64,000 nt of DNA from Alistipes sp. (GTDB lineage: Bacteria; Bacteroidota; Bacteroidia; Bacteroidales; Rikenellaceae): contig JAFSBY010000029.1 in assembly GCA_017437045.1 (NCBI GenBank), positions 62,001 to 126,000 on the forward strand. The letters are read 5' to 3'. Of this stretch, positions 26,136-33,296 are shown in pieces (positions within the stretch are counted from its first letter, which is position 1; every line of letters begins with the position of its first letter). A program made the position numbers and the translations under genes. The notes beneath the pieces were generated by a model, which was given only the letters and a program-made list of their open reading frames with translations, had not been told where the DNA came from and did not search any database.

Positions 26136-26155
26136 TGTTCCACTTGTGTTCCACT
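26136..26155 (+). promoter_or_regulatory. Candidate integrase arm-binding sites, right end
   Basis: TGTTCCACT occurs at 26136-26144 and 26147-26155, 11 bases apart in the same orientation. One more copy lies near the left end at 15105-15113. Confidence 0.4.
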
Positions 26156-26224
26156 GCCGAGGGCGGGCGATATGCAGCAAAAGAAAAAGCCTCGATATTC
26201 GATTGAATATCAAGGCTTTCGGTT

Positions 26225-26269
26225 AGTCGGGATGACTGGATTCGAACCAGCGACAACACGCCCCCCAGA
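26225..26269. repeat. Right attachment site (attR)
   Basis: 45 bases identical to 14941-14985, forming the 3' part of the intact tRNA-Pro gene. Confidence 0.92.
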
Positions 26270-26301
26270 CGTGTACTCTAACCGGGCTGAGCTACATCCC
26301 G
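26227..26301 (-). tRNA. tRNA-Pro (anticodon GGG)
   Basis: 75 bases on the minus strand. Acceptor CGGGATG pairs with CATCCCG, discriminator A, T arm GCTGG-TTCGAAT-CCAGT. The anticodon stem CACGT/GCGTG holds the loop CTGGGGG, anticodon GGG. The CCA end is not encoded. It is the integration target of the element. Confidence 0.95.
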
Positions 26302-26337
26302 AGGTCCACTCGAGAGAAAACCTCTCATTTGGGACTG

Positions 26338-26368
26338 CAAATATAGAGTTCTTTTTTCACTCCGCCAA
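26338..26368 (-). promoter_or_regulatory. Promoter of tRNA-Pro
   Basis: TATATTTG (26338-26345) and TTG (26366-26368), 20-base spacing on the minus strand. Confidence 0.75.
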
Positions 26369-26621
26369 ACCTTTCGGCTTTTTTTTGCAAAAAATTTTAC
26401 AAACTCATGGCTCAACGGGCGGAAATCCCCTGAAAAATACCCCTCTTCCCTACGCAGTAAGTGAATGAACTCTTTTGTGGTCGCTGCCTTTGTTGTGTGC
26501 CAACAGGCCGCCTTCACCCTAAAAACTTCCATAATCAGACCATGGATTCCCCAATAGTCCCCCTCGCCACGCGATAAAACGAGCGATTGATCACCTTTTT
26601 TGAATTTTTTTACGCTTTATT

Positions 26622-26651
26622 TTGCGTAACTCCTTTTTTTGTGTACCTTTG
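26622..26651 (+). promoter_or_regulatory. Promoter of tRNA-Glu
   Basis: TTG (26622-26624), 19 bases, TACCTTTG (26644-26651). Confidence 0.75.
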
Positions 26652-26691
26652 CACCGCTAAAGTGGTCAAATTCTGGCAGCAATAGCGGTAA

Positions 26692-26763
26692 GGCCCATTC
26701 GTCTATCGGTTAGGACGCAAGATTTTCATTCTTGAAAGAGGAGTTCGACTCTCCTATGGGCTA
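26692..26763 (+). tRNA. tRNA-Glu (anticodon TTC)
   Basis: 72 bases. Acceptor GGCCCAT/ATGGGCT, anticodon stem CAAGA/TCTTG with loop TTTTCAT (anticodon TTC), T arm GAGGAGTTCGACTCTCC. No encoded CCA. Confidence 0.95.
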
Positions 26764-27047
26764 CAACGAAGGGGCCGAATGATGATGCGATCAGGGCCGA
26801 GTCGTTTGGATCGGGGGGGGAGATCAAGGTTGATTGAGCCACCGGTTATTCGATGAGGGGCAATGGTTGGGCTTCGTGAGGTCTCGACGGGTGAACCAAA
26901 CAAGAAGGAGCGGGCGATGACGCCTATCCGCAACCGACTACGGTCGGCAAAGCAACCGGGAGGGGAGTGAAAGAGGTTGCGCTACAGCCCCCACCACAAG
27001 CCAAGCAAAACTTATAAAGTAAAAATAAAAAAACAATTTAACGAATT

Positions 27048-27299
27048 ATGGCAAACCATAAGTCTTCGAAGAAGCGCATCCGTCAGACCGTGACGAAGCG
27101 CGCACACAACCGTCTGTTCCACAAGACGGCTCGCAACGCCGTGAAGGCATTGCGCAACACGACCGATAAGAGCGCTGCTGAGGCTCTGCTCCCGAAGGTG
27201 ACGTCGATGCTCGACAAGTTGGCAAAGTTGAACATTGTTCACAAGAACAAGGCCGGCAACCTGAAGAGCGCTATCCAGCTGCACGTAAACGCACTCTAA
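27048..27299 (+). CDS. rpsT: 30S ribosomal protein S20
   Basis: S20 binds 16S rRNA early in 30S assembly. The 83 residues start MANHKSSKKRIRQTVTKRAH and continue with RNAVKALRNTTDK and NIVHKNKAGNLKSAI, the family's three-helix pattern. It lies 284 bases after tRNA-Glu with no recognised promoter between, so read-through from the tRNA promoter is possible. Strong GAG/AAG codon bias and a long hairpin terminator fit a highly expressed gene. Confidence 0.97.
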   Translation: MANHKSSKKRIRQTVTKRAHNRLFHKTARNAVKALRNTTDKSAAEALLPKVTSMLDKLAKLNIVHKNKAGNLKSAIQLHVNAL

Positions 27300-27317
27300 T
27301 CGTTACGCGAAGGATAC

Positions 27318-27360
27318 AAAAACGACCGTCTGAAGTGATTCAGTTGGTCGTTTTGTTTTT
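27318..27360 (+). terminator. Terminator of rpsT
   Basis: AAAACGACC/GGTCGTTTT outer stem with an inner CTGAA/TTCAG stem, followed by GTTTTT. Confidence 0.9.
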
Positions 27361-27388
27361 GGGCTGTCGTGAGGGCCGTTGCGAGCCT

Positions 27389-27817
27389 TTATTGCTCGAT
27401 GGCCTGCATGACGGCCAGCAGACGGTCGCCCTCGAAGAGCAACAACATCGTCCCATCCATGTCGTAGCGGGTCGTCTGGTCGAGCATGGCCACATAGCGA
27501 GCCTCGCCCTCGGCGTCGGGACACATCATGCGCGTCGAGGCCGGAGCATCGATGCGAAGGGTGTGTTTTGCGTCGGTGGTGTAGGTCGCGGTGATCTGGT
27601 TGCAGTCACCTTTGGCGGCCACCTGACCACCCTCGAGCAGTTGCAGGGTATATTTCCCGGCGACGGGCTTCAGGGTCTGCTCCCCGATCTGAATCAGTTG
27701 CCAGGTGGTGCCCACGAGCGGACGCTCACCCTTTGCGGCCTTGTGGCGGCAGTTGCAGCATGCAGTGATCATGCCCGAAAGCAGGAGTAGCATGCAGATG
27801 CGAAAGATCGTTTTCAT
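27389..27817 (-). CDS. META-domain lipoprotein
   Basis: From MKTIFRICMLLLL the 142-residue chain has a lipoprotein signal with cysteines at the ITACC box, so it is likely anchored to a membrane. LVGTTWQLIQI, GDCNQITATY and APASTRMMCPD are typical of META/HslJ domains, a small beta fold of unclear function seen in stress-linked envelope proteins. The start was chosen at the signal peptide; in-frame codons upstream read through the promoter. It is divergent from ridA. Confidence 0.8.
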   Translation of the reverse strand: MKTIFRICMLLLLSGMITACCNCRHKAAKGERPLVGTTWQLIQIGEQTLKPVAGKYTLQLLEGGQVAAKGDCNQITATYTTDAKHTLRIDAPASTRMMCPDAEGEARYVAMLDQTTRYDMDGTMLLLFEGDRLLAVMQAIEQ

Positions 27818-27842
27818 CGTGTAAAAAGTTGTTACGTACGGA

Positions 27843-27850
27843 CAAAGATA
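27843..27850 (-). promoter_or_regulatory. -7 box of the META lipoprotein gene
   Basis: TATCTTTG on the minus strand, 25 bases before the ATG. Confidence 0.6.
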
Positions 27851-27863
27851 CGGAATATATTTG

Positions 27864-27871
27864 TATCTTTG
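27864..27871 (+). promoter_or_regulatory. -7 box of ridA
   Basis: TATCTTTG on the plus strand, 42 bases before the ATG; back-to-back with the META gene's box. Confidence 0.6.
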
Positions 27872-27913
27872 AGGTGGTAAATCCATTTTTTACGCATATT
27901 AAGATTTCAAACC

Positions 27914-28291
27914 ATGAAAAAGGTAATTGCTTCGCCCCTGGCTCCGAAGGCTGTGGGCCCCTATTCGCAGGCCATTGAGGCCAACGGAACGCTCTATATT
28001 TCGGGTCAGCTGCCCGTCGATGGTGCTACGGCTACGATGCCCGAGACGATCGAGGAGCAGACCCATCAGTCGCTCAAAAACCTCGGCTACATTCTCCGTG
28101 AGGCGGGATATGACTATGCCGATGTGGTCAAGACGACCGTCCTGCTCGACTCGATTGCCGATTTTGCCGCCATGAATGCCATCTATGCCACCTACTTTAC
28201 GGCCGAGATGCCTGCCCGTATGTGCTATGAGGTGGCCAAATTGCCGATGGGTGCGAAGGTCGAGATTGACGCTATTGCGGTGAAGAAATAG
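27914..28291 (+). CDS. ridA: RidA family reactive imine deaminase
   Basis: RidA hydrolyses reactive 2-aminoacrylate and related enamines made by PLP enzymes. In 125 residues it shows APKAVGPYSQAIEANGTLYI, SGQLPVDG and, near the end, PARMCYEVAKLPMGAKVEID. The last segment holds the active-site arginine (about 105) and the family signature. Size fits the trimeric cytosolic family. It is followed after 12 bases by an esterase gene, probably co-transcribed. Confidence 0.95.
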   Translation: MKKVIASPLAPKAVGPYSQAIEANGTLYISGQLPVDGATATMPETIEEQTHQSLKNLGYILREAGYDYADVVKTTVLLDSIADFAAMNAIYATYFTAEMPARMCYEVAKLPMGAKVEIDAIAVKK

Positions 28292-28303
28292 CCCTCATTG
28301 GTT

Positions 28304-29599
28304 ATGAAACGCTGCTTGTTGTGGGTCGCGGCACTGCTGCTGACCTCCTCGGTGTGGGCGCAAACGGCCAAGCCCGGCCGCCCCTATGTTGATTTTACGG
28401 TGCTGACGGATGCTCCGAAGGGCTTCTATGCCGTTGGCCATCCGGCCGAGGTGCGCGTGGTGGCCAAGGCCGGAGGCAATGCGTTGGATGGGGTGACGAT
28501 CCACTATGAGATGGGCGACGATCGGATGGAGCCGTCGATGCGTGGTGCCGGTCGCTTCAGCCGAGGCGAGGCGCGGGTGCAGATTCCCGCCATGGAGAGC
28601 CCCGGCTTCCGCTATTGTACGATTCGTTTCGAGGTCGAAGGAGAGAGCTACACCGAGACCGTGAAGGTGGGCTTTGGGGCTCATGAGATCAAACCGACGA
28701 TCCCCAATCCGCTCGATTTTTCGATCTTCTGGCGACAGACACTCAAGCAGGCTCGCAAAACACCGCTTGAGGTGGAGCGTACGCCCCTGCCCGAATACTC
28801 GACCGAGGAGTTCGAGGTGCAGATGGTGCGCATCCCGATCTTCGAGGATGGCTCGTGCATGTATGGCTATCTGACCCTACCGCGCGATGGGAAGCCGCAT
28901 CCGGTTCTCTTCGTGCCTCCCGGTGCGGGTGTGAAGCGCATCCGTCCGACGCAACGATATGCCAAGGCAGGATTCATTACGCTCGAGGTGGAGATTCACG
29001 GCATGCCGGTCAATGCTACGGATGACTTTATTGCGGCGAAAAAGGAGGAGCTGGGCGAATATTGGTACACGAACATCGAGCAGGTGAACGAGTACTATTA
29101 TAAAAAGGTCTATGCCGGTTGTGTGCGCTCGATCGACTTCTTGATGACCCTGCCCGAGTGGGATGGGGAGCATGTCGGCGTGACGGGTGGCAGCCAGGGC
29201 GGTGCCTTGAGCATCGTGACGGCTGCGTTGCACGAGGAGGTCGATTTCTTGGCCTCGTTCTATCCGGCGTTGTGCGATGTGAGTGGCTATCAACACGGCC
29301 GAGCCGGTGGTTGGCCGCGCATGTTCGCAACGATTGATGCACGTCCCGATCTGAACCATAAGAAGGCGCTGAAGACGATGGCTTACTACGATGTGGTCAA
29401 TTTTGCCCGTCGGGTGAAGGTGCCGGGCTTCTACTCCTATGGTTTTAACGACAACACCTGCCCACCGACCTCGGTAGCTGCCGCCTTGAATGTGATCGAG
29501 GCGCCCAAGCAGATTGTCACTACGCCCGCCTCGTACCATTGGCGGTATGAGGAGACCCACCGCGAGGCTGTGGCGTGGATGCAGGAGCAATGTAAGTAA
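28304..29599 (+). CDS. Exported acetylxylan-esterase-family hydrolase (CE7-like)
   Basis: 431 residues with a signal peptide (LLWVAALLLTSSVWAQ). An N-terminal beta domain (about 25-140) precedes the AXE1/CE7 alpha/beta hydrolase domain. The catalytic triad is visible: Ser297 in GGSQGGALS, Asp383 in GFNDNTCPP and His412 in SYHWRYEE. HGRAGGWPRMF is also typical. Relatives deacetylate xylooligosaccharides or cephalosporin C. Substrate here is unknown. The ATG follows ridA by 12 bases; an in-frame TTG 6 bases earlier is less likely. Confidence 0.85.
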   Translation: MKRCLLWVAALLLTSSVWAQTAKPGRPYVDFTVLTDAPKGFYAVGHPAEVRVVAKAGGNALDGVTIHYEMGDDRMEPSMRGAGRFSRGEARVQIPAMESPGFRYCTIRFEVEGESYTETVKVGFGAHEIKPTIPNPLDFSIFWRQTLKQARKTPLEVERTPLPEYSTEEFEVQMVRIPIFEDGSCMYGYLTLPRDGKPHPVLFVPPGAGVKRIRPTQRYAKAGFITLEVEIHGMPVNATDDFIAAKKEELGEYWYTNIEQVNEYYYKKVYAGCVRSIDFLMTLPEWDGEHVGVTGGSQGGALSIVTAALHEEVDFLASFYPALCDVSGYQHGRAGGWPRMFATIDARPDLNHKKALKTMAYYDVVNFARRVKVPGFYSYGFNDNTCPPTSVAAALNVIEAPKQIVTTPASYHWRYEETHREAVAWMQEQCK

Positions 29600-29623
29600 T
29601 TGTCTGCGTAGAACTTTTACGTG

Positions 29624-29660
29624 AAGGGGTTGTCTCAACATGCTTGTTGGACAACCCCTT
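29624..29660. terminator. Bidirectional terminator, dispersed hairpin family
   Basis: AAGGGGTTGTC/GACAACCCCTT, an 11-bp perfect stem between convergent genes. Its loop, read in reverse, nearly matches that of the hairpin at 55620. Confidence 0.85.
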
Positions 29661-29682
29661 ATCTGTGTTTATTTGGCGAGAT

Positions 29683-30636
29683 TTATTCGCTGATATATCG
29701 CCCGACAAAGGCCTTCACGCGTTGAATGTACTTCTCCGGATGGTCGGCAAAGGAGACTGCATGGCGCGACTCCGGGGCGATCCACTTCTCCTTATCCTCC
29801 TTGGCTCCACCCTTTTCGTAGTAGAGCGGATAGACCATCCAGGTGGGCACATAGCGATCCTCGCTACCGTGGATAAAGAGCATCGGACGCTCACACCGAC
29901 GCACAGCCTCGAGCGACGAGGCCTCCAGGAAATCCCAACCGAAACGCCAGCGACAGATCAGGTTTGCCGTATGCAGAATCGGGAACGGGGGCAGGTGATA
30001 ATCCTCCTTGAGCTCCTTCTGGAACTGCTCCCACACGCCCATGTAGCCGCAATCCTCGACAAAGCATCGTACGGCGGGTGTCAGATCGGCCTCGCCGGCG
30101 AGCATCATTGTCGTGGCGGCGCCCATCGAGATACCGTGCACGACGACCTGCTGCTCCGCCCCAAAGAGCGTCGGCAGCTGGTCGATCCAGGCCTTTACGT
30201 CCAAGCGGTCGTTCCATCCCATGCCGATCGAATCTCCGCCACTCTCGCCGTGGTAGCGCAACGTGGGCAGCAGGATGTTGTAGCCCATGCGGTGGTAGAT
30301 CCAAGCGATCTGCAACATCCCGAAGGGATGATCCGTATATCCGTGTACAACTACGGCGGTGCGACGGGTCGGCTGGTCGGCCATGATGCGATAGGCCGTC
30401 AGTGGTGTGCCATCCTCGGCCGTCAGATGCTCCAAGGTGAGGTTCTGGGCCTGACGGAGGCTGTCGCCCCACGATTGGAGGGTAGGGTAGTTCTCTACAA
30501 AATTCTCGTAGCAACGCTCGGCATTTCGCTCGAAACGGGGGCGGAGAGCTAACTCCGTGAGGTAGTATCCCCCGACGAAGGTCAGGAGCACCAACAAACC
30601 GAGAATCGCTGCCACCCAAATGATCATGCGGCGCAT
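29683..30636 (-). CDS. Membrane-anchored alpha/beta hydrolase
   Basis: 317 residues. An N-terminal transmembrane helix (about 4-27) is followed by an alpha/beta hydrolase fold with VVVHGYTDHPFGM, the nucleophile elbow GISMGA (S170), FIHGSEDRYVP for the acid and ESRHAVSFADHPEKY for the histidine. It resembles COG1073 (YqkD/FrsA-like) proteins of Bacteroidota. The natural substrate is unknown. It starts 4 bases after the threonine dehydrogenase stop and is likely co-transcribed. Confidence 0.82.
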   Translation of the reverse strand: MRRMIIWVAAILGLLVLLTFVGGYYLTELALRPRFERNAERCYENFVENYPTLQSWGDSLRQAQNLTLEHLTAEDGTPLTAYRIMADQPTRRTAVVVHGYTDHPFGMLQIAWIYHRMGYNILLPTLRYHGESGGDSIGMGWNDRLDVKAWIDQLPTLFGAEQQVVVHGISMGAATTMMLAGEADLTPAVRCFVEDCGYMGVWEQFQKELKEDYHLPPFPILHTANLICRWRFGWDFLEASSLEAVRRCERPMLFIHGSEDRYVPTWMVYPLYYEKGGAKEDKEKWIAPESRHAVSFADHPEKYIQRVKAFVGRYISE

Positions 30637-30640
30637 CGGC

Positions 30641-31588
30641 TTACATATTTAACTTTTTGCGGATGTGCTGCAACATGTCGTCGGTCATCGACGAGAGGTT
30701 CCACTCGGGTTTCCAGCCCCACTCCTCGCGGGCGCAGCTGTCGTCGAGCGAATTGGGCCAGCTCTCGGCAATGGCACGTTTTACGGGATCGACCTCATAA
30801 TCCATCGTAAAGTCGGGCAAACGCTTGCGGATCTCGTTGTAGATGATCTCGGGCGTGAAACTCATCGAGGCGATGTTGAAGCTGTTGCGGTGCTTGAGCT
30901 GTGCCGGATCGGCCTCCATGAGCTCCACGCAAGCACGCAGTGCATCGGGCATGTAGATCATGTCCATATAGACATTCGACGGCACGGGGCAGGTGAAGTG
31001 GCCCGAACGGATCGCCTCGTAGTAGATCTCTACGGCATAGTCGGTCGTGCCGCCACCCGGCAGCGTGACGTTCGAGATGATGCCCGGGAAGCGCACCGAG
31101 CGGGTATCGACGCCATATTTCTGGTAGTAATAGTTGCCGAGCATCTCGCCCGTGTATTTGCAAATACCGTAGATGGTCGTCGGCTGCATGATCGTATCCT
31201 GCGGTGTCTGATCTTTGGGCGACGAGGGGCCGAAGGCACCGATCGACGAGGGGGTGAAGAGGGCGCAGTGGTGCTGGCGAGCCACCTCGAGCGAATTGTT
31301 CAGAGCTCCCATATTGACATTCCAAGCCATCTGGGGGTTGCGCTCACCGACGGCCGAGAGCAGGGCCACGAGGTTGAAGATCGTGTCGATGCGGTAACGG
31401 GCTACGACCGAGGCCATCGAGGTGGCATCGAGTGCGTTGAGGACCTCGAAGGGGCCATCGGCACCCAGCTCGCGGCAATCGCGCATATCGGTTGCTACGA
31501 CATTTTGGTTGCCGTAGATATTACGCAAATAGACGGTCAGTTCGGATCCAATCTGGCCTCCGGCTCCGACAATAAGGATTCGTTTCAT
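30641..31588 (-). CDS. L-threonine 3-dehydrogenase, epimerase (SDR) type
   Basis: Oxidises L-threonine to 2-amino-3-ketobutyrate with NAD. The 315 residues begin with a Rossmann motif (GAGGQIG, 8-14). Active-site Ser114-Ser115 and Tyr140-x3-Lys144 are present (YGICKYTGE). LPGGGTTDYAVEIYYEAIRS and YMDMIYMPDALRA are specific to the short-chain threonine dehydrogenases rather than UDP-galactose epimerases. Length fits (about 315-320). It leads a two-gene unit with the hydrolase. Confidence 0.9.
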   Translation of the reverse strand: MKRILIVGAGGQIGSELTVYLRNIYGNQNVVATDMRDCRELGADGPFEVLNALDATSMASVVARYRIDTIFNLVALLSAVGERNPQMAWNVNMGALNNSLEVARQHHCALFTPSSIGAFGPSSPKDQTPQDTIMQPTTIYGICKYTGEMLGNYYYQKYGVDTRSVRFPGIISNVTLPGGGTTDYAVEIYYEAIRSGHFTCPVPSNVYMDMIYMPDALRACVELMEADPAQLKHRNSFNIASMSFTPEIIYNEIRKRLPDFTMDYEVDPVKRAIAESWPNSLDDSCAREEWGWKPEWNLSSMTDDMLQHIRKKLNM

Positions 31589-31702
31589 AGTTCTATCGAC
31601 TGAATTTTGGTGTTATGTTGCATCTGTAGTTGGCCTTTGCGGTCTGTTACCACCGAAAAACCGAGTAAAGGTAGAAAAAAAAGCGGAAAGTTGCACCTTT
31701 TT

Positions 31703-31733
31703 TTGGTTATTTCATTTTTCTTCCTTACTTTTG
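31703..31733 (+). promoter_or_regulatory. Promoter of tRNA-Thr
   Basis: TTG (31703-31705), 20 bases, TACTTTTG (31726-31733). Confidence 0.75.
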
Positions 31734-31766
31734 CACCACTCAAACGGGAAATCCGTCAGAGGGAAT

Positions 31767-31838
<72 letters not shown>

Positions 31839-31854
31839 CAAGAACCGAGTAAAG

Positions 31855-31878
31855 GCCACCTGAAAAGGTGGCTTTTGT
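31855..31878 (+). terminator. Terminator of tRNA-Thr
   Basis: GCCACCT/AGGTGGC stem with TTTT after it, 16 bases past the tRNA. Confidence 0.8.
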
Positions 31879-31930
31879 GTTAAGTGGGATTGGCCTGTGT
31901 TTACACAAAGACCAATCCCACTTAACACAA
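31875..31930. repeat. 19-base perfect inverted repeat
   Basis: TTGTGTTAAGTGGGATTGG (31875-31893) and its exact reverse complement (31912-31930). The 18-base spacer can itself fold (TGTG TTTA CACA). No T tract follows. Confidence 0.85.
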
Positions 31931-31940
31931 TGTCCCCTTC

Positions 31941-32250
31941 GGGGCTTTACTCGGTTGTTGTTTGCGCCCTCGCGGCAGCGGCGAGGCTCGACAGAGCGCA
32001 GCGACTGTCAAGTCTCATCGACCATTCCCTGCGAACAGCTCAATCTTTGGGGCTTTACTCGGTTGTTGTTTGCGCCCCCGTGGCAGTGGCGAGGCTCGAC
32101 AGAGCTCAGCGACTGTCAAATCTCATCGACCATTCCATGCGAACTGCTCTATCTTTGGGGCTTTACTCGGTTGTTGTTTGCGCCCCCGCGGCAGCGGCGA
32201 GGCTCGACGGAGCGCAGCGGCTGTCAAGTCTCATCGACCATTCCCTGCGA
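31941..32250 (+). repeat. Three tandem 108-base repeats
   Basis: Copies begin at 31941, 32049 and 32157, each with GGGGCTTTACTCGGTTGTTG. The second copy carries the most substitutions, and the third diverges after about 95 bases. Some changes fall in pairs within predicted hairpin arms. Confidence 0.88.
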
Positions 32251-32265
32251 CCGGCCGGTTCGATG

Positions 32266-33051
32266 CTATTGGTGGGCGGCGACCCATTGGGTCAGCTCGA
32301 CAAATTCGGCGACCGAAAGTTGCTCTGCGCGCCGCGAAAAGAAGGGGTGCTCCTCACCTCCGAAACCACCAAATACGGCCTTGAGCGAGTTGCGAATCAT
32401 CTTGCGTCGCTGACCGAACGAGGCCTTCACGACCTTGATAAAGAGTGCCTCGTCGCACGCCAATTGCTGTACGCCGTTGCGCTTCAGTCGAATGACGGCA
32501 CTCTTGACCTTCGGAGGGGGATTGAAGACCTTTTCGCCCACCGTGAAGAGATATTCGATGTCATACCACGCCTGCAGTAAGACCGACAAAATGCCATATT
32601 CGCGCGACCCGGGAGGCTCGGCGATGCGCACGGCTACCTCCTTCTGGATCATGCCGACACACTCGGGGATCAGATCTCGATGCTCGATCAGACGGAAGAA
32701 GATCTGCGACGAGATGTTGTAGGGGAAGTTGCCAATGAGCAGAAATCCTTCGGGAAATTGGCTGCGCAGATCCATCTTCAGGAAGTCGCCCTCCAGCAGT
32801 CGCGGGGCAAATTCGGGATAGTGGGCATGCAGATAGGCCACACTCTCGGTGTCGATCTCGGCACCCCACGTCGTAAGGTCGTCGCGCTGCAACAGAAACT
32901 GCGTCAGCACACCCATTCCACACCCCACCTCCAGCGTTGTGGCCGGTTGCTCGGCCGATCTCGCCGTGAGCGAGTCGCAGATCTTGCGGGCGATATTCAG
33001 ATCGACCAAGAAGTGCTGTCCTAACGCCTTTTTGGCACGTACCTCACTCAT
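32266..33051 (-). CDS. rsmA: 16S rRNA dimethyladenosine transferase RsmA (KsgA)
   Basis: Dimethylates two adjacent adenosines in helix 45 of 16S rRNA using SAM, a late 30S checkpoint. The 261 residues show KALGQHFLVDLNIARKI, the SAM site LEVGCGMGVLTQ and the catalytic NFPYNIS, all diagnostic. Length fits the family (about 260-270). Its ATG overlaps by 4 bases the stop of a small membrane-protein gene. The last codon lies only 15 bases from the tandem repeats. Confidence 0.96.
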   Translation of the reverse strand: MSEVRAKKALGQHFLVDLNIARKICDSLTARSAEQPATTLEVGCGMGVLTQFLLQRDDLTTWGAEIDTESVAYLHAHYPEFAPRLLEGDFLKMDLRSQFPEGFLLIGNFPYNISSQIFFRLIEHRDLIPECVGMIQKEVAVRIAEPPGSREYGILSVLLQAWYDIEYLFTVGEKVFNPPPKVKSAVIRLKRNGVQQLACDEALFIKVVKASFGQRRKMIRNSLKAVFGGFGGEEHPFFSRRAEQLSVAEFVELTQWVAAHQ

Positions 33052-33281
33052 CGACGCCCTTTTTTAAGCGGTTTGGCCGACTCGGCTTCGCCTTTGCGAC
33101 GGCGATATTGCACCGAGCGGAAGGTGAACAGCAGGATTAAAAATCCCAAAATCAGTAAGCCCACCGAGATCCACATCAGCGGGCTTGAGGGGAGATATTC
33201 AATGGCGTAAATCACGGCTGCCACGGCAATGACCATGACGATAAGCCGCACTATCTGCATCCAATTAAAGGAGAGCTTCAT
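33048..33281 (-). CDS. Small membrane protein
   Basis: 77 residues with two predicted helices (IVRLIVMVIAVAAVIYAIEY and PLMWISVGLLILGFLILLF) and a strongly basic tail (RRRKGEAESAKPLKKGRR). It lies between recQ and rsmA in the same orientation, 15 bases after recQ and overlapping rsmA by ATGA. No family recognised. Coupled placement makes it very likely a real gene. Confidence 0.7.
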   Translation of the reverse strand: MKLSFNWMQIVRLIVMVIAVAAVIYAIEYLPSSPLMWISVGLLILGFLILLFTFRSVQYRRRKGEAESAKPLKKGRR

Positions 33282-33296
33282 GCTTTGTTTTCAGTT

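Larger units (their letters stand above)
25773..26224. other. Right-end noncoding region of the element
   Basis: No credible gene. It holds the cargo operon terminator (25788), an inverted repeat pair GCCACT..AGTGGC with inner TATAGG..CCTATA (25904-25947), a 12-bp-stem hairpin (26054) and two TGTTCCACT sites (26136, 26147) next to attR. Confidence 0.6.
14941..26269. mobile_element. Integrative element in tRNA-Pro(GGG)
   Basis: About 11.3 kb lies between two 45-base identical direct repeats, one of them the 3' end of an intact tRNA-Pro gene. The interior is clearly AT-richer than the flanks and uses different codons. It holds a tyrosine integrase next to attL, an HTH protein, a primase-like gene, an ATPase/TOPRIM pair and a cargo operon. 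No relaxase, coupling protein or transfer gene was seen, so it may be moved by helper elements or be a satellite-like island. Confidence 0.92.
26302..26691. other. Intergenic region between tRNA-Pro and tRNA-Glu
   Basis: Divergent promoters for the two tRNAs lie at the ends. Between them I see no gene and no clear structure. Confidence 0.5.
31839..32265. other. Repeat-rich noncoding stretch between tRNA-Thr and rsmA
   Basis: Contains the tRNA terminator, a 19-base perfect palindrome and three tandem copies of a 108-base unit running up to the rsmA stop. Open frames cross it only because 108 is a multiple of three. Confidence 0.7.

Noticed and set aside
15000..26200. CRISPR array or cas genes in the element
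   Set aside because: No regularly spaced direct repeats and no Cas-like protein were seen.
15000..26200. Conjugative or mobilizable transposon
   Set aside because: No relaxase, coupling ATPase or tra gene is visible, so only an integrative element is claimed.
26764..27047. Ribosomal-protein leader motif before rpsT
   Set aside because: The 284 bases are G-rich near 26811-26822 and hold a few short inverted repeats, but no convincing fold or promoter was found.
31868..32580. Long open frames across the 108-base repeats that give repeated peptides
   Set aside because: The frames stay open only because the repeat length is a multiple of three. There is no start signal, all forward frames behave alike, and the 3' part is antisense to rsmA.
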